In this document: positions 1-12,700 of the stretch, piece after piece
Layout of the letters: each line of letters starts with the position of its first letter
Numbering within the stretch: position 1 is the first letter of the stretch
NCBI GenBank assembly: GCA_963978545.1
Contig: OZ021729.1
Coordinates: 81,446,670-81,510,669 of the forward strand
DNA length: 64,000 nucleotides
Direction: 5' to 3'
From: Linyphia triangularis
Lineage: Eukaryota; Arthropoda; Arachnida; Araneae; Linyphiidae
Position numbers and translations under genes: made by a program
Notes under the pieces: generated by a model
What the model was told of the DNA's origin: nothing
Seen by the model: only the letters and a program-made list of their open reading frames with translations
Databases searched by the model: none

Positions 1-113
1 ACTTTCATTTCTAGATTTCAATCGGATTGTAAAAAAATATTTTCATCTTTCTAGCCGGTGTATGTAAATAATGTAACATAAAATTTAGACTCTTTTGACA
101 TTCACTCCTCCAT

Positions 114-503
114 CAGGGTTCCCATGGTCATTCAAAGTCATTTAAAGTGCTTAATATTTTTGAACTTGTTTTCAAGGCCTTGAAAGTACTTGAAACTGCT
201 TAGAGGTCCTTAAAAGACCTTAATTTTTTCTGATGTTATGTGCCCAGCTGCAAAATTTATAAAATACAACTCGGACTTACTATCCCCGCTTGACCGCCAC
301 TTATCTGCCCCGTATCGAAATTATCTGACTTATTTGTATTATGCATCCACCAACTTGAAACTTTTTTGGTAGAATATACTTTGTAAAAAATTTATATATA
401 GACATGATGCCTGAAAATAAACTTTCAAAGGTTCTTAAAAAAACATTATTTTAAGTTCTGAAAAGTCATTGATTTTCATTCTGTGATTTGAGTGGGAACC
501 CTG
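114..503 (+). mobile_element. CAGGGTTCCC-type non-autonomous DNA element, 390 bp
   Basis: The ends are CAGGGTTCCCATGG and GTGGGAACCCTG in inverted orientation, and the element is flanked by a perfect 6-bp direct repeat CTCCAT (108-113 and 504-509). The arms carry repeats of a word like AGGTCCTTAAAAG. No coding sequence is visible. Related copies lie at 10191, 27011, 32700, 42876, 44455 and 48239. Confidence 0.8.
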
Positions 504-599
504 CTCCATGTTACGCACATTCCACCGTTTCATCCCCCCCCCCCCTTCCCTAATATAATTTCATGCATCGCAACGTTGAATTGACTGAACTTCACTCCA

Positions 600-915
600 T
601 AATGAATTTATGCATTTACATTCAATTATCTTTTATTTAATTTGATTAAAACAATTTTGGCTACAGCAAAGAGTTTCAACTAATGATGGGTTAAATGGGA
701 TTCATTAGTACTTCAAAGCATCTGTAAAAACGACCTTTTAGGGAGAGTGACAGCACCCAAAATTTGATAGAATGCATTGTCATCGACATCAAATCCATCT
801 GCCAAGTTTCAGCCCGATTGGATTTCAGCAAGTGGGTTAATTGGGCCTCCGCATATTTGCCTGCCATTGACATACCCAGCCACCTAACACCCATCCATCC
901 ACACTCACACACATA
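600..915 (-). repeat. Partial copy of an interspersed foldback repeat (family F7)
   Basis: This stretch matches, in reverse, the repeat seen at 4380, 10690, 34370, 39079 and 59510. The shared features are a TTGCCGTCATCCAAT-like segment, CTTGGCAGAT, a GATGCATTCTATCAAATTTT block and (GT)-rich ends. It is not protein-coding. The superfamily is unknown. Confidence 0.65.
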
Positions 916-1215
916 CATAAAATCAAAGTTAGTATAAAGGTTTTAAAAATATGTGTATTTTCCAATCGGAAAGTGTTAAAATTTGCACTTCAATTATTTT
1001 GGATTTGCTGCTTTTTTACTTATGAAGGCAGTTTTGTATTTATATGACTCTTGTAGAATAAGTATAATACAATGCAGAGTTGTTGCACTAGGTAGTATCA
1101 TTTCTATATTGTCTGGGATCATCAGCTTTTATAAGCAGCTTCAAATGAGAGATACATTTTTTTTTTGTTAAATTGAAAAAAAAATTGTTTTGAGGCTTTG
1201 TTGCATGTTATCTAC

Positions 1216-1375
1216 AGGGTTTCTGCACTTGTGAAAATGTCATGGAAAGTCATGAATTTGGACATTGGGTAAATTTTTTCATGAAAAGTCATGATTTTTA
1301 GCAAAAAGATGGCCATAAGTCATGGAAATACAGTAAATTTCATGGATTTCTATACATTTTAAGTAAAATCATGTA
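1216..1375 (+). repeat. CAGGG-start repeat with TCATGGAAAG words
   Basis: It begins CAGGGTTTCTGCAC and carries several imperfect copies of a GTCATGGAAAGTCATGAA word. The layout resembles the other CAGGG families here. I could not find its other end. Confidence 0.5.
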
Positions 1376-1545
1376 ATAGTGACGTCATAAACGCAATGAT
1401 CGCTATTCAGCTCATCGAAAATTCCTTTATATTTACGTTTTGATGAAAACAATGGTCACAGTTAAAAACCGCAGCGGGAAGAAAACATTTTTGAACTCCA
1501 AATTTGTGACATTATTCGAGTAAGATCTCATAGGTGAAAAAAAAA

Positions 1546-3075
1546 TCTATAATAATAAAACAAGCTGTTTGTCTGTCTGTCTGTCTATCTGTCTGTCTGT
1601 GGCTCTGTGGATCTATAGAAACCTACTTAAAATTAAAGTAAAGCTCTGAAATTTTCTGCATAAGTAGTTTTAACCTTCTAATTTTATGCATCACAAACAG
1701 AATTTTAATTAGTTCTTTTTTAATTAATTAATAAATATGTTACAAAACGATATCTAATAGGGCTACAGGTCTGAAATTTTCAACATAAGTAGTTTTGGCC
1801 TTTTAATCTGACTTTTAAAAAACAGAATTTAAAAATTTTATTTCGTTCTTTTTTAATTATTTTTTTTAATTAATTAATAAACATTTTATAAAACGGTTAC
1901 TAATAGGGCTACAGTTCTGAGATTTTCAACATAAGTAATTTTGGTCTTCTGATTGTATACATCACAAACAGAATGTTAAAATTATAATTTGTTCTTTTTT
2001 AATTATTTTTTTTAATTAATTAATAAATATGTTACAAAATGATATCTAATAGGGCTACAGCTCTGAAATTTTCAACATAAGTAGTCTTGGCCTTTTAATT
2101 AGGTTTTTAAAAAACAGAATTTTAAATTTTTATTTTGTTCTTTTTTAATTAATTTTTTTAGTTAATTAATAAACATTTTACAAAACAACTACTAATTGGG
2201 CTACAGCTCTGAAATTTTCAACATAAGTAGTTTTAGCCTTCTAATTAGACTTTTGAAAAACAAAATTTTAAATTTTTATTTAGTTTGTTATTAATTAATT
2301 TTTTTTAATTAATTACTATATATATTACAAAACGATTTCAAAAATGACTACAGCTTTGAAATTTTCAACATATATAGTTGTGGCCTTCTAATTAGATTTT
2401 TAAAAAACAGAATTTAACATTTTTTTTTTTTTTTTAATTAACAAATATTTTACAAAACGATTTGTAATTGGGCTACATTTCTGAAATTTTAAACACAAGT
2501 AGTTTTGGCCTTCTAATTGGACTGACAAAAAGAATATTAAAATTTTAATTTGTTTTTCAATTAATTATTTCTCAAAAAGCAATTTCGAATAGGCCTAGAT
2601 CTCTGAAAGTTTCAACATAAGTAGTTTTAGACTCTAATTTTGCTTTCCACAAATACGTTTGAAAATAACATTGAGGGGGTGTTGTACTATTGTATTAACA
2701 GGAATATTTTTTTTTTTTTGATAAGGAAGAAGCTTTCAATATTAAGTCTTTACGTAGCCATTAGATTTAAGTGAGTGAAGCGAGCTTATGCTTACGCAGC
2801 AATGAACCTTTCAGAGAGCGAAACGATCCTATGCTTGCATAGCAATGAACCTTTTAACGAGTGAAATAAGCCTGTGTTTATGTGTCCATGATCTTTTCAG
2901 CGAACGAAGGGAGCTCGATTTTGCGTAACGATGAGCCTTCCTGCGAGCGAAGCGCCAAAAACTGGGTCCTATACACGAATGACAGATTTCCGCAACACGA
3001 GGCCTCACAGCTAGCTAAAATATTGCACATGTTAAAATTTCGTAGCAAAGCACGGGTATTTAGCTAGTTTAATAA
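1546..3075 (+). mobile_element. Helitron/Helentron-like non-autonomous element with internal tandem units
   Basis: It opens with a (TCTG)n microsatellite at 1566-1605. Seven or eight imperfect units of about 120-150 bp follow (1640-2640), each containing GGGCTACAGCTCTGAAATTT and CATAAGTAGTTTTGGCC. Then come units of a GAGCGAAGCGAGCCTATGCTT type (2775-2960). The end is a GTAGCAAAGCACGGGTATTTAGCTAG block. This architecture and 3' motif resemble Helentron-associated repeats. No Rep/helicase coding is present. Related copies lie at 52690-55300 and, reversed, 57640-58950. Confidence 0.55.
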
Positions 3076-3216
3076 TATGAGAACTGAAATTAACTGTTTT
3101 GATGTGCTTGTGTTTACATTTTTTTTCCGTCTTCTTCTGTCTTACATTGTTGATATCAAAACATTTGATAATTATATAATTTATTATTATTATTGACTTA
3201 TTCCTTCTTCAATTAT

Positions 3217-3395
3217 GCCGACCAAACGGTATAGTGGTTAGGGTGCTAGCTTCTAGACCGCAAGGTTGCGGGTTCCGAGTCCCGTGTTAGGCATGGGTGT
3301 TTGCAAATGTATGTTGGCTTGTCAAATGACGAATGTTTCGGCGCATTATAGCCCTCGTGTTGCTGACGGCGCCAGATAATCTGAAAACAACCAAT
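3217..3395 (+). mobile_element. tRNA-derived SINE (family A) with 13-bp TSD
   Basis: The head GCCGACCAAACGGTATAGTG contains an A-box-like TAGTGGTTAG and a B-box-like GGGTTCCGAGTCCC, so Pol III transcription is expected. The tail includes GGCGCATTATAGCCC and GCGCCAGATAATCTG and ends in an AACC run. Flanking repeats CTTCTTCAATTAT lie at 3204-3216 and 3396-3408. Other copies: 60866, 63237 and 63987. Confidence 0.88.
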
Positions 3396-3429
3396 CTTCT
3401 TCAATTATTTCTTTATTATTAAAGATTGA

Positions 3430-4010
3430 TTAGCCTTTTTAACACTAAAATATGGTGATTTTGGCGACTTACTTTTCGATAATTCTTATATTATCCTTTT
3501 TTATAAGTGAAACTGAGGAGAGGAGAAAAACGATCGTTGATAAGCTATGCTCAAGAAAAGAAAACTCTTTGTTTTAGGGATTTGCTTTTCAACTTTTTAT
3601 GCCATTGAAGCATTTTGACTGGAATTTTGAAGGTGGGGATGTTTAAAACACCTTAAGAGGCATTGTCACAGCGATTTTAATCAAAATTGCTTGAGCCATT
3701 TTTTAGCAATCATGGAAAAACATGATTTTTTCAATGACACCAATTTTGACAAAAACCTTAATGGTAGGTATCATGGTCACCACTAACTCGCACACCAAAT
3801 TTGTATCTCCTTGGTCAATTTGTTTGGGAGTTATGCTGATCACAGATACACATACAGACATTTTTTCTAGACTTTTTTAAATCGGGATGTTCGAAAACGT
3901 GGGGAAATGCAAATAAATCGGAATTGTATTTTTACCGAATACTGTACTTTCATTACCTATTTTGCTGTACTTATATTACCTATTAACATATGGGTAATTG
4001 AAAGTAAAAA
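3430..4010 (+). repeat. Interspersed repeat R3 (ACCTTAAGAGGCATT family)
   Basis: It shares long stretches with 31095-31660 (+), 20870-21290 (-) and 56475-56860 (-): GATGATCGTTGAT-like, CACCTTAAGAGGCATT, AAAACCTTAATGGTAGG and ATTACCTATTAACATATGGG ends. All copies lack an ORF and are diverged. A DNA-transposon or MITE origin is likely, but class evidence is lacking. Confidence 0.65.
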
Positions 4011-4560
4011 AAGTAGGTGAAGATAGGCAGTAGAATCGTCTAATAGTATGTAGGTAATTGAACTTAAATCAGTGTTACTCTGCAACTAATCATTCGCCTT
4101 ATTGATTACGAATTAAAACCAAGCATATTTTCTCTATTTAAAACAAATTAGTGTACCTTGAAAGAAGTATTATAGTATTTCAATTCAAAAATAGAAAGAT
4201 TTTAAAAATGAGCTTTGGCATTCTTGGCAGATGTTGAAAGCGCAATCGGAACAACTCGAATTTGCAAACCTGGTAGGGGTGGGTAGGGTACAAGATCAAG
4301 GTATTGTTGTCTAGGGATAAGTAGCACTGTGGTTTTTGGCCAGTGATATCTAGGATACAGTTTACTTTTTTAAATCTTTATATTGACTTTGTTTGTGTGT
4401 GGGTGGGTGTCAGTGGTGGGCAAATCTGCTGAGTACTAACTAACCCAATTGCTGTCATCGAATGGTTTGGAAACTTGGCAGATGGTTTCGTTGTCGATAA
4501 CAATGCCTTCTATCAAATTTTGGGGACTTTGTGGATTATCAGTAAAAGGTTGCTTTTACA

Positions 4561-6100
4561 TTGGCGGCTTCAAGGGGGGGGGCTATGGGGGCCATGGCCC
4601 CCTCCTTGAAGGGTTCTCTCTTCCTCCCTAGCCCTTTCAAATATCCCAAAACTCTTTGAGAATTTCCAGTTTAAAAAACGGTGAAAATACAGATTTTTAA
4701 GCACAATTTCATTAACGTAAATTTTTTCTTTACAGTACAAAGAATTATAGCCCCCCCCCCCCCAGAAAAAACCCTGGTTTTAAATGTATTTACGTACACA
4801 ACACACGACACAATACGCGGTACACAACACAAGATACAAGTACTCAGGTAGTGACCATCCCCCTCCCAAACGACGATGTCCTTTTTCCCGGGGGCGTCTG
4901 CCCCTTTTTGGAACAACCGTGCTCTTCTAAGCAACCATGGCGCCGAGGGTAATTATTTTTCAATACGTGATGTCTGGACTAGTGTGTGACTTTTGTCCCT
5001 TGGGCATGGAATCGGTACTGTGTTATTGTTATAACTAGTTTAGACAGGCCATTTATTGTGAAAATATCTGTTGAACTAGCAACACTTTTATTCGTTGTTT
5101 AAAGATTTCGTGATTATTTTACCTCGAGTAATTAGTGACGAATATCTACAATATGTCTTCAAAAAGAAAAAATGAGAGCATTTTTAAATACTTCTCTAAA
5201 AAGAAATACTCAAATACCAGAAGAGTATTTTAGAATCTCGGTTTACATACCTTTATTGGATAATATAATTGAAGACCTAATAGGAAGATTTCCAAAAGAA
5301 AATTTGGATTGTTTTGGCTTTCGATTACTGATTCCAACCTCCGATATGGAAAAGCCAACAGAATCAGAAAGCAACGAGCTTCAAAACTTATTAAAGAAGT
5401 TCATACCAATTTTAGGACTGACACAAATGAGTGTTATTCTGATTGAAAGTGAGCTATCACTATGGAGAGAGAAATGGAAAAAAGAAGAATAGCTCCCCAC
5501 TTCTGCCATAGATACAATGAGAGCTTGTGACAAATATGTATATCCTACTATTTACGAGTTACTTAAAATTTTGGCAACACTACCAGTTAGCGTTGCCTCT
5601 GCTGAAGAAGCTTGATGAAGTTGCTGATGAAGTTTCTCTACCCTTCGACGCTTGAAAACGTGGCTAAGAGCTAGAATGGGGGAAGAAAGGTTAGCAGGAC
5701 TTAGCTTGTTGCATACTCACAGAGACATAAACATTGATGTGAGCTGTGTCATAGGCAGATTTGCCAAAACAAAGCAGAGGAAATTGGATTTTGTTCTTTA
5801 GGCTTTCAAAGAGTAAAGAAGTGTGATTGTAAAACAATTATTAACTATTTTTATTTTTTTTGTAATTTCTTTGTTTTACTCTTTTCTTATTTTTCAGGAG
5901 AGCAATTCAAGCTTAAATTAACTTTTTTAATTCTGCATCAAATGAAAATTACTAATTTAGAAAATTCTACACTTATCATTGCAATCAAGCATTTAATCAG
6001 CAGTTAGTTTATTATAATTAGGTTACATAGTGCATACATTTTACGAACTTAAAGTTTAAAATGGCCCCCCCTGAAAAATGAACCTAGGGCCGCCTTTGTG
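4561..6100 (+). mobile_element. Internally deleted hAT element, 1540 bp, 8-bp TSD CTTTTACA
   Basis: The ends TTGGCGGCTTCAAGG and CCTAGGGCCGCCTTTGTG are imperfect inverted GGCGGC termini. They are flanked by a perfect 8-bp duplication CTTTTACA at 4553-4560 and 6101-6108, the hAT target size. A paralogous empty site exists in the F7 copies. Inside are remnants of a hAT transposase. Confidence 0.85.
5153..5801 (+). pseudogene. hAT transposase remnant (N-terminus fused to C-terminus)
   Basis: A short start reading MSSKRKNESIFKYFSKKK (5153-about 5206) is the typical leader of zinc-finger hAT transposases. A frame change follows near 5210, then EEYFRISVYIPLLDNIIEDL, which belongs to the C-terminal half. 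The zinc finger and first catalytic region are missing, so an internal deletion joined the two ends. The dimerisation region follows (YELLKILATLPVSVASAEEA at 5552-5611, then FSTLRRLKTWLRARMGEERL), broken by an in-frame TAG at 5490-5492 and a frameshift near 5615. It cannot encode active transposase. Confidence 0.82.
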
Positions 6101-6631
6101 CTTTTACAGAATTCTGATAAACCAGCTTGCCGTCATCCAATCCCTCTGAAATAGTATTTATCTGATCATTAAAGAAACTCATTCCTGTTGCCAAAATTGT
6201 TTTAATAAATAAATAATAAAATTGTTTGAATCAGAATAAAAGATATTTGGATGTGAGTGCATAAATTCACATTAATTTTTAATAAATAAATTTGGAAAAA
6301 TAGTTTTCCTCGTTTTTTACTAATAGAGATGCTTTTAATATTTAAAATTGGATGCCAACACCAAGCACACACTGGCAACAGAAGCAGCACTTTGTTAATG
6401 AATATAAAAATTGGCAATGCATAGAAAAGATTTTTGTTAAAAACTTTTTTATGAGTTATCTTATTATTTTATTTGTTCAGAAAATTTATTTTCCTAAATG
6501 TTTGTGCTTATATATTATGCACATTTATTAATTTATGTTTATGGCAGTTAATGATTAAAATATCTTTATTGACTTAATGTCAATGGAACAGTAATGAAAG
6601 TACATTTTTAATTTTTTTTAGTGTTGCTGAT

Positions 6632-6749
6632 ATGAGTATGCCTCCTCAAAAGAAACTGAAAGTCTCGGAACCTTCTGTAGGGGAATCTGGAAATGGGAAG
6701 CGTTCCTCTTCAAGAAATGTGAATTCGAAAAAATCTAATTCCATTCGAG
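6632..6749 (+). CDS. BTB gene coding exon 1
   Basis: It encodes MSMPPQKKLKV and a Ser/Asn/Lys-rich leader. A T-rich tract and AG at 6620-6621 lie ten bases upstream of the ATG, so the exon probably begins at 6622, after an upstream 5'UTR exon that I did not find. The donor is GTATGG at 6750, phase 1. Confidence 0.78.
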
Positions 6750-9700
6750 GTATGGTTGTGTACTATGAAGGGAGCGGAAACTCTATTAATCAACATGTTT
6801 GTCGCTTGTAAAAATTTAGATTTGGCACATATTTTTTATTATTTACCCAGTTAGTTATTTTTCAAAAATTTAGATTATTTTTGATTGACTAAAATGTCTC
6901 AATATTTATTTGGAAAAAAGGCTTGATTTTTCTTTGAACACTATAGTTCGGTGCTATTTTAATAAAAACTTAGACTTTTTCTCTGGATTAGAATTAGTGA
7001 AAATTATCCATCTAACCATTCCCAGTATTCATCACACATGAAAATTGGTTTACATTGACTCAAATAATTTTCAAATGTGAAATTGCTGTAGGTTATGTAG
7101 ACAAGTTTTAAATTGTAAACTGTGGAATTTGTTTTTATTTTAATCCATGGCTATTGCTCTTGCAGATGAATAAACAGAACTGCATGTTCTTTTGATATTT
7201 TTGTTTTCTTCTCTGAATGGGGAGAATTGCCCATTACATACAGGCTCAGTTATTTTCAGATAGATTGAGAAACAGCTAACTAAACCATGCCCTTTGTATA
7301 TAAATACTTAAGGCCAAAAAAAGAAAGGTAAATAATAAAGGTTTGTTTCCAGTAACATGGGCAAAAATATCAAGGGTAGAAAGGCAGGAAAAAGGGTTTT
7401 TTTTTGCTAAATATTTTTAGCAAATTCTGAAAAATAAATATTATCAGAGTATTAACGTGCAACATTTAAAATTGATCAGTGATGTAAAATACTTTGGTAT
7501 ATTTATTTTTGTGTGTCAGTATCCTGGTATTTACTGATATTGGGTATTTTAGTTGGTATTTATAATTTTTCTTCAGGTTTAACTGCTTATTACCCGCTAA
7601 TCAATTGTTTTAAGGAATGTTTTTTATATAATTAAAAAACTTTTAAAATTCTTAAAAAACTTTAAGGCCAAAATTTTTGTATTGTAATTTTAAGGTAGGT
7701 TGGTTTACAGGAAACAAACCATTTTTTTCTTTGACAAAAGCTTGAATTTTTTAATTATCCTTTAGATTTTTTTTTAAAACAACTGAAATTTCTACTTTTT
7801 AATCTGGTTCTACTGTGCTTATAAACTGAAAAATAGCTGCATGTACTTCCAATTAAGACAGAATCGCCAGTAATTGTTGACTGAATTAATTCTCAGATTG
7901 GGACTGGCGATCAACTAACTGGAGTTCTCGTAACCACCTCGCCCTCAAAAACAATTTTCTATGTGACGTGACCTTTGAAGTGGGCATAGATGCAAAGAAT
8001 AGAATGTCATTCCAGGCTCACAGGCTTATCCTTGCTCTGGCCAGTCCAGTATTTGAGGCCATGTTCTTTGGTCAGCTGTCCGAAAAAGGTGAAAGTGTCA
8101 TCATAACTGACCTTTTGCCAGATGGATTCGAATTAATGCTCAGGTGAGGATTTTTTTTTAAACCTGTGATCATCAATCCCTTGACAGTATTTTATTGTTA
8201 CTGGAATATTGCTAACATTTAGATTTCTGTGTAGATTGCACTCTGTAACTCAGCACTGAGTGAGGAAATATGGTGATAAAGCAAAGCTACTTAACATCTT
8301 CTTCTTCTTATCAAGGACTATGGGGACTAAGGCACCTCTGCTTAAGCATTTTGTACCAACCCCATATCCCGTACAGATCGGTAGTGGGCAGTACTGCACA
8401 GGATGTAAGCGCACACTCGCAAGAGGGAGTGCACAAGTCTACCTATAGCCGCCGAAGAGTTCATTTCTACCTCTTTCGGTAGCTATCCGGTAGATGGCAG
8501 CACTAACGACCGTATGTGGAACTTCTTAATTTAGAGGCAATACTAAGCAGAAGATTCCACCAGAAGACTTGGCTTTGCCACCCCCAGAGGTATTGATTTG
8601 TATGGGAACTTGGAGGACTTTGCGACCATGACTGATTTAACGTGCTCCAGTCACCATTAGCGAACACGGCGGTCTTTAGTCGGTCCCAGGACCGAACTCG
8701 CAACCTCAGGGCTCGCAACCTTCTACTTGCGAGAACGATACTCTCCCGACTGGGCTACGCGGCCCCTTACTTAACATAGCTTCCATATTAAAAAATTAAC
8801 CTGCTCTCTTATTGGATGATAGAAAACGCCATAGCCAAGTTCAGGGGTGTACTGGCCATCCGGTGCAATCACCGAGCAGGTCAGCGTTTGTAAAAATGGG
8901 ACGGTGCAAATTTATTTTTTTTAAACTTTTTTTTTTTTAATTTGAGTGATAACATTTTTTTTTAAATCACTTAATGCATTCAAATCCCAGTCACTCCCTT
9001 CAGAACTCTTATTTCAGTTTCAGAGATATAGTTTGTATTCGCATATTAAAAAATTGCTTAAAATTTCACATTTTAATTTATAGATTATGTTGTGCTTGGA
9101 AAATATATGTACTAAGACTTGTATATTACGACTTCAACTTTCGATGTTAAATATAATAATTTCAGTTGTCATTTTCTAATAAATGTACTAGTTATATACC
9201 TGGACATTACTAATTTTGCATTTTAGATTTCTTTTAGATTTTGCAACAAACTATTAACGGTTAATAGAAACCAAGTTCACTCAAAGGTGGTATAAATAGT
9301 AGGGACAGAGAAAATTTTATCTATTTTTGACAATAATGAATAACGCTATTTATTGAAATATTATTAAAATAAATATTTAAAAACTATTTAATTATTAGAA
9401 TGAATAATTTAATTATTGGAATTGTTTTATTATTAAAAAAAGGTATCAAAATTTAATTAATGATTATATCTAAAAGTTGGGCCGGAATAAATTTTAAATC
9501 ACTGAGCCACTTTTATGTCCCAGTACGCCCTTAGCCGAGTTCTTGCACTTGAGCCGTTTGATATATTGACAAGCCAAAAAATTTCATCCTTGTTAATTTT
9601 TATCCTTATATGCCAAGATGGTCTCAACTCGTCAGTTTAGTGAAACATACCTTTTTTTCATTCAAATCAAAACACATGTTCATAAGTGGCTTTTAATTGC

Positions 9701-12700
9701 CCACCCCTTCATATGATGGCATATGACAATTATTATTTATTTTATCCACTTCTCTATTGTAACAAAATGACTTAAAATTAGTAATATTGAAAACATAACA
9801 AATAATATAACCCATAAAACCAAATTTTTTAATTTAAACCCTTTATATGCATTGCCAATTTTTATATTAGTGTTCAGACGCCTCAGGGAGAACAGGGAAA
9901 ACTTAGGGAAATTAAATCAGCCTTAAAATTTCAGGGAAAAAAGAAAAATCCCTAAAACCTGGAAAAAGTCTTTGTTACTCTGGAAAAAAAATCATACTCT
10001 TTGTTTAACCCTAACTCGAAGAATCGAAGTTACAGAATTGTTTGATAACACAGAATTGCAAAAAGTTATTCTTAAAGAAAAAAGACTTTTTCAAGTTATC
10101 TGAAGAATTTGTGTAATCAAGGTTTGACTATATTAATGTGGCTAAAAATAATTTACACTGTGATCGAGAACACGACTCTTAAAAACTAAGCAGGGTTCCC
10201 ACGGTCGTTGAAAGTCATTAAAAGTGCTTAATATTTTTTAACTTGTTTTCAAGGCCTTGAAAATGGCTTAGAGGTCCTTAAAAATCCTTGAAAATGCTTA
10301 GAGGTCATTAAAACTCCTTAATGTTTGCAGATGTTGTGTGCCTAACTGAAATTTTTTTTTAAAAAGTACTACTCAGACTTACTATCCCCGCTTTACCACC
10401 ACTTATCCACACCATATCGGAATTCTCTGACGTATTTGTATTATGCCAGACTATTTGTATTACTCCAACTTGTAACTTTTCTGGTAGAATATACTTTATT
10501 AATAATTTATATATAGACATGATGCCTGAAAACAAATTTTCAAAGGTCCTTAAAAAAACATTATTTAAGTCCTTAAAAATCATTGAAAAGTCAGTGATTT
10601 TCATTCTGTGGTTTGAGTAGGAACCCTGCTAAAGGAAATCTCAGGGAATTTTTTTTCTTAAATTGAGTATGAACCCTGTATATTAATTAACACAGCGCCG
10701 ATTCTGTAAACAGCGTGTGCTTGGTGTTTGAATCTAATTTTAATTGTCAAAAACATTTCTATCAGCAAAATGTGCTGCAAATTACGTTTCAAAATTTATT
10801 AAAAATGGACGTGAATTTATGCACTCGCATTCAAATATCTTTTATTTATTCTGATTGAAACAATTGTATAATTTATTTTTAAAAAATTTGGCAACTGGAT
10901 AGAGTTTCTTCAATGGTTGGTTAAATGCCATTTTAGAGCAATTAGATTATTAGTTTTCCGTAAAAGCAACCTTTTAGTGACAGTCTCCAAAATTTTATAG
11001 AATGCATTGTCATCAACATTAAATCTATCTGCCAAGTGTTAGCTCGATTGGGTGACTGTTAGGGAGTTGATTAGGCCTCCGCGGATTTGCCCGCCATCGA
11101 TATGCCCAAGCCACACACACAAACATACACACAAAATTGAAGTTAACATAAATTATTAAAATAAAAAAAGAGTGTGTAAGTGACTGAGTCTATAAAAAAT
11201 AACTTTGGAAAATTACAAAACTTTTAACATAATTAGTTTTTGACCTCTACTTACCAATCTGATGGCCACAATGTTAAGATTTTAATTTGTTGTTTTAAAT
11301 TAATTTTTTAAAAGCATTTTTTTCCTGCATACATCAACTTGTCCATCGTTTGGTTCATATTTTCTGATTAGTGGATTAGAAATGGAATGCTGGCCATTTT
11401 TTTCAACGTTGGAAACGTTAAGTGACACCAATCCACGCAAAATTTGAATTCAGTGACCAGTATTTAGTGTAATTGAAACTTGTGTGATGTTCCACACCCC
11501 TAATTATCTTTGAAATATCAGAGATTATATCATCGTAAGTCGTCAACTCTAACAAAGAAATTCTTGATCTTAAATATCATTATATCGGTATCTGAACAAG
11601 AAGATAAGATTCCCCTTTGGTATCTGAACAAGATTCTCCTTATATCTTTTAAATAAGGTGCTTTACTTAAAAGTGATTATCACGACCCAACTTTTTTCTA
11701 GGTACATATATTCAGATGAGTTTGTGTTTGATGGCTGCGTTGATAACTTGATCCATCTGTGGATTGCAGCCGACAAGTATTGCATTCCTCGTATCAAGGC
11801 CGACTGCGAAAGCCAGTTCAACTTCATCGTCCTCTCTCCAGTGAATGTTTGGTCCACCCTTCAGATTGGGCTCTTCCTCGGAATAAAGGGGATGGTTGAA
11901 AAGTGTCACACGTACTTGGCGGCACACACTGATAGCGCACTGGTCCAGTTCCATGTGTTGGAAGAATTACCCTGTAAGTATCTTGCTTGTTTACTAAATA
12001 GACAGGTGGTTGCAAGTTCTTGTTCATCAATGGAACATCACTTTGAAATTTTTGTAGAATGGATTAAAATAGGGTGGCACAGGGGTCGCATTCGTCCTAA
12101 AATTCCTTATATTCCTTAAATTTTTGCTTCTCCCTGAAATTCCTAAAATTGTACTTAAAATTTTTGATAATTCCTTAAAAAAATTAAAAACATCAAATAG
12201 AATTGTGGTGGTAATCGTTAAAAGTTTCATGTTCAGGGCTGCCACAGGCGACTAAAAAGGCTACTAAAGCGACTATTTTAGTGGCCAGGCGACTATGGCA
12301 ACTATTTCAATGAAAAAAGGGCCCAAAGCGACTATTTTGAACAAAACCTCCAACTATTTTTGGGCTCAGGCGACTATTTTTTTTAAAATTGGATACTGTC
12401 CGTTAGAAGACAGAAAAAAAAACGGCACTAAGGTACTAACAATTTTATCAAAATGGTGATTTTTTTAAAGGGGGGGGGGGGGGCGGGAGAGCGAACACTA
12501 CCGAAATAGTTGTCCATATTCGCTGGTAGAGTGATCACTTTGTTAGGCCGACGATAGTAACTTCACGCAAGATTGTTATTTTTGACAGCAACCGCGGTCA
12601 TTTTCGCCTACCTGTTAGGTTTCTATGTTTTATCTTTCGCCGTGCAAGGCAACAGCATACACAATTATATTATCAAATATCAAATTATTTCGCTTTATTT

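Larger units (their letters stand above)
4380..6480 (+). repeat. F7 interspersed repeat interrupted by a hAT insertion
   Basis: The left part (4380-4560) and right part (6101-6480) are continuous with the uninterrupted F7 copies at 39079-39510 and 59510-60070, where the sequence reads straight through the GCTTTTACGGAATACTAAT region. The break is exactly at the hAT element 4561-6100. Confidence 0.75.

Noticed and set aside
1566..1605. CRISPR-like short direct repeats
   Set aside because: It is a simple (TCTG)n microsatellite without unique spacers, in a eukaryotic context.
3217..3292. True tRNA gene
   Set aside because: The B box has an extra base, acceptor pairing is poor, and a SINE body, AACC tail and 13-bp TSD follow.
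8260..8718. Several short open frames on both strands
   Set aside because: They fall within the minus-strand family C SINE.
11658..12119. 153-residue open frame as a single-exon gene
   Set aside because: Its middle is BTB exon 3. Its ends are intron read-through past a good acceptor and a GTAAGT donor into repeat sequence.
12460..12490. G-quadruplex candidates at poly(G) runs (also 4740, 29900, 35360, 39000)
   Set aside because: They are single homopolymer runs, mostly at element ends or poly(T)/poly(G) junctions. No evidence of function.
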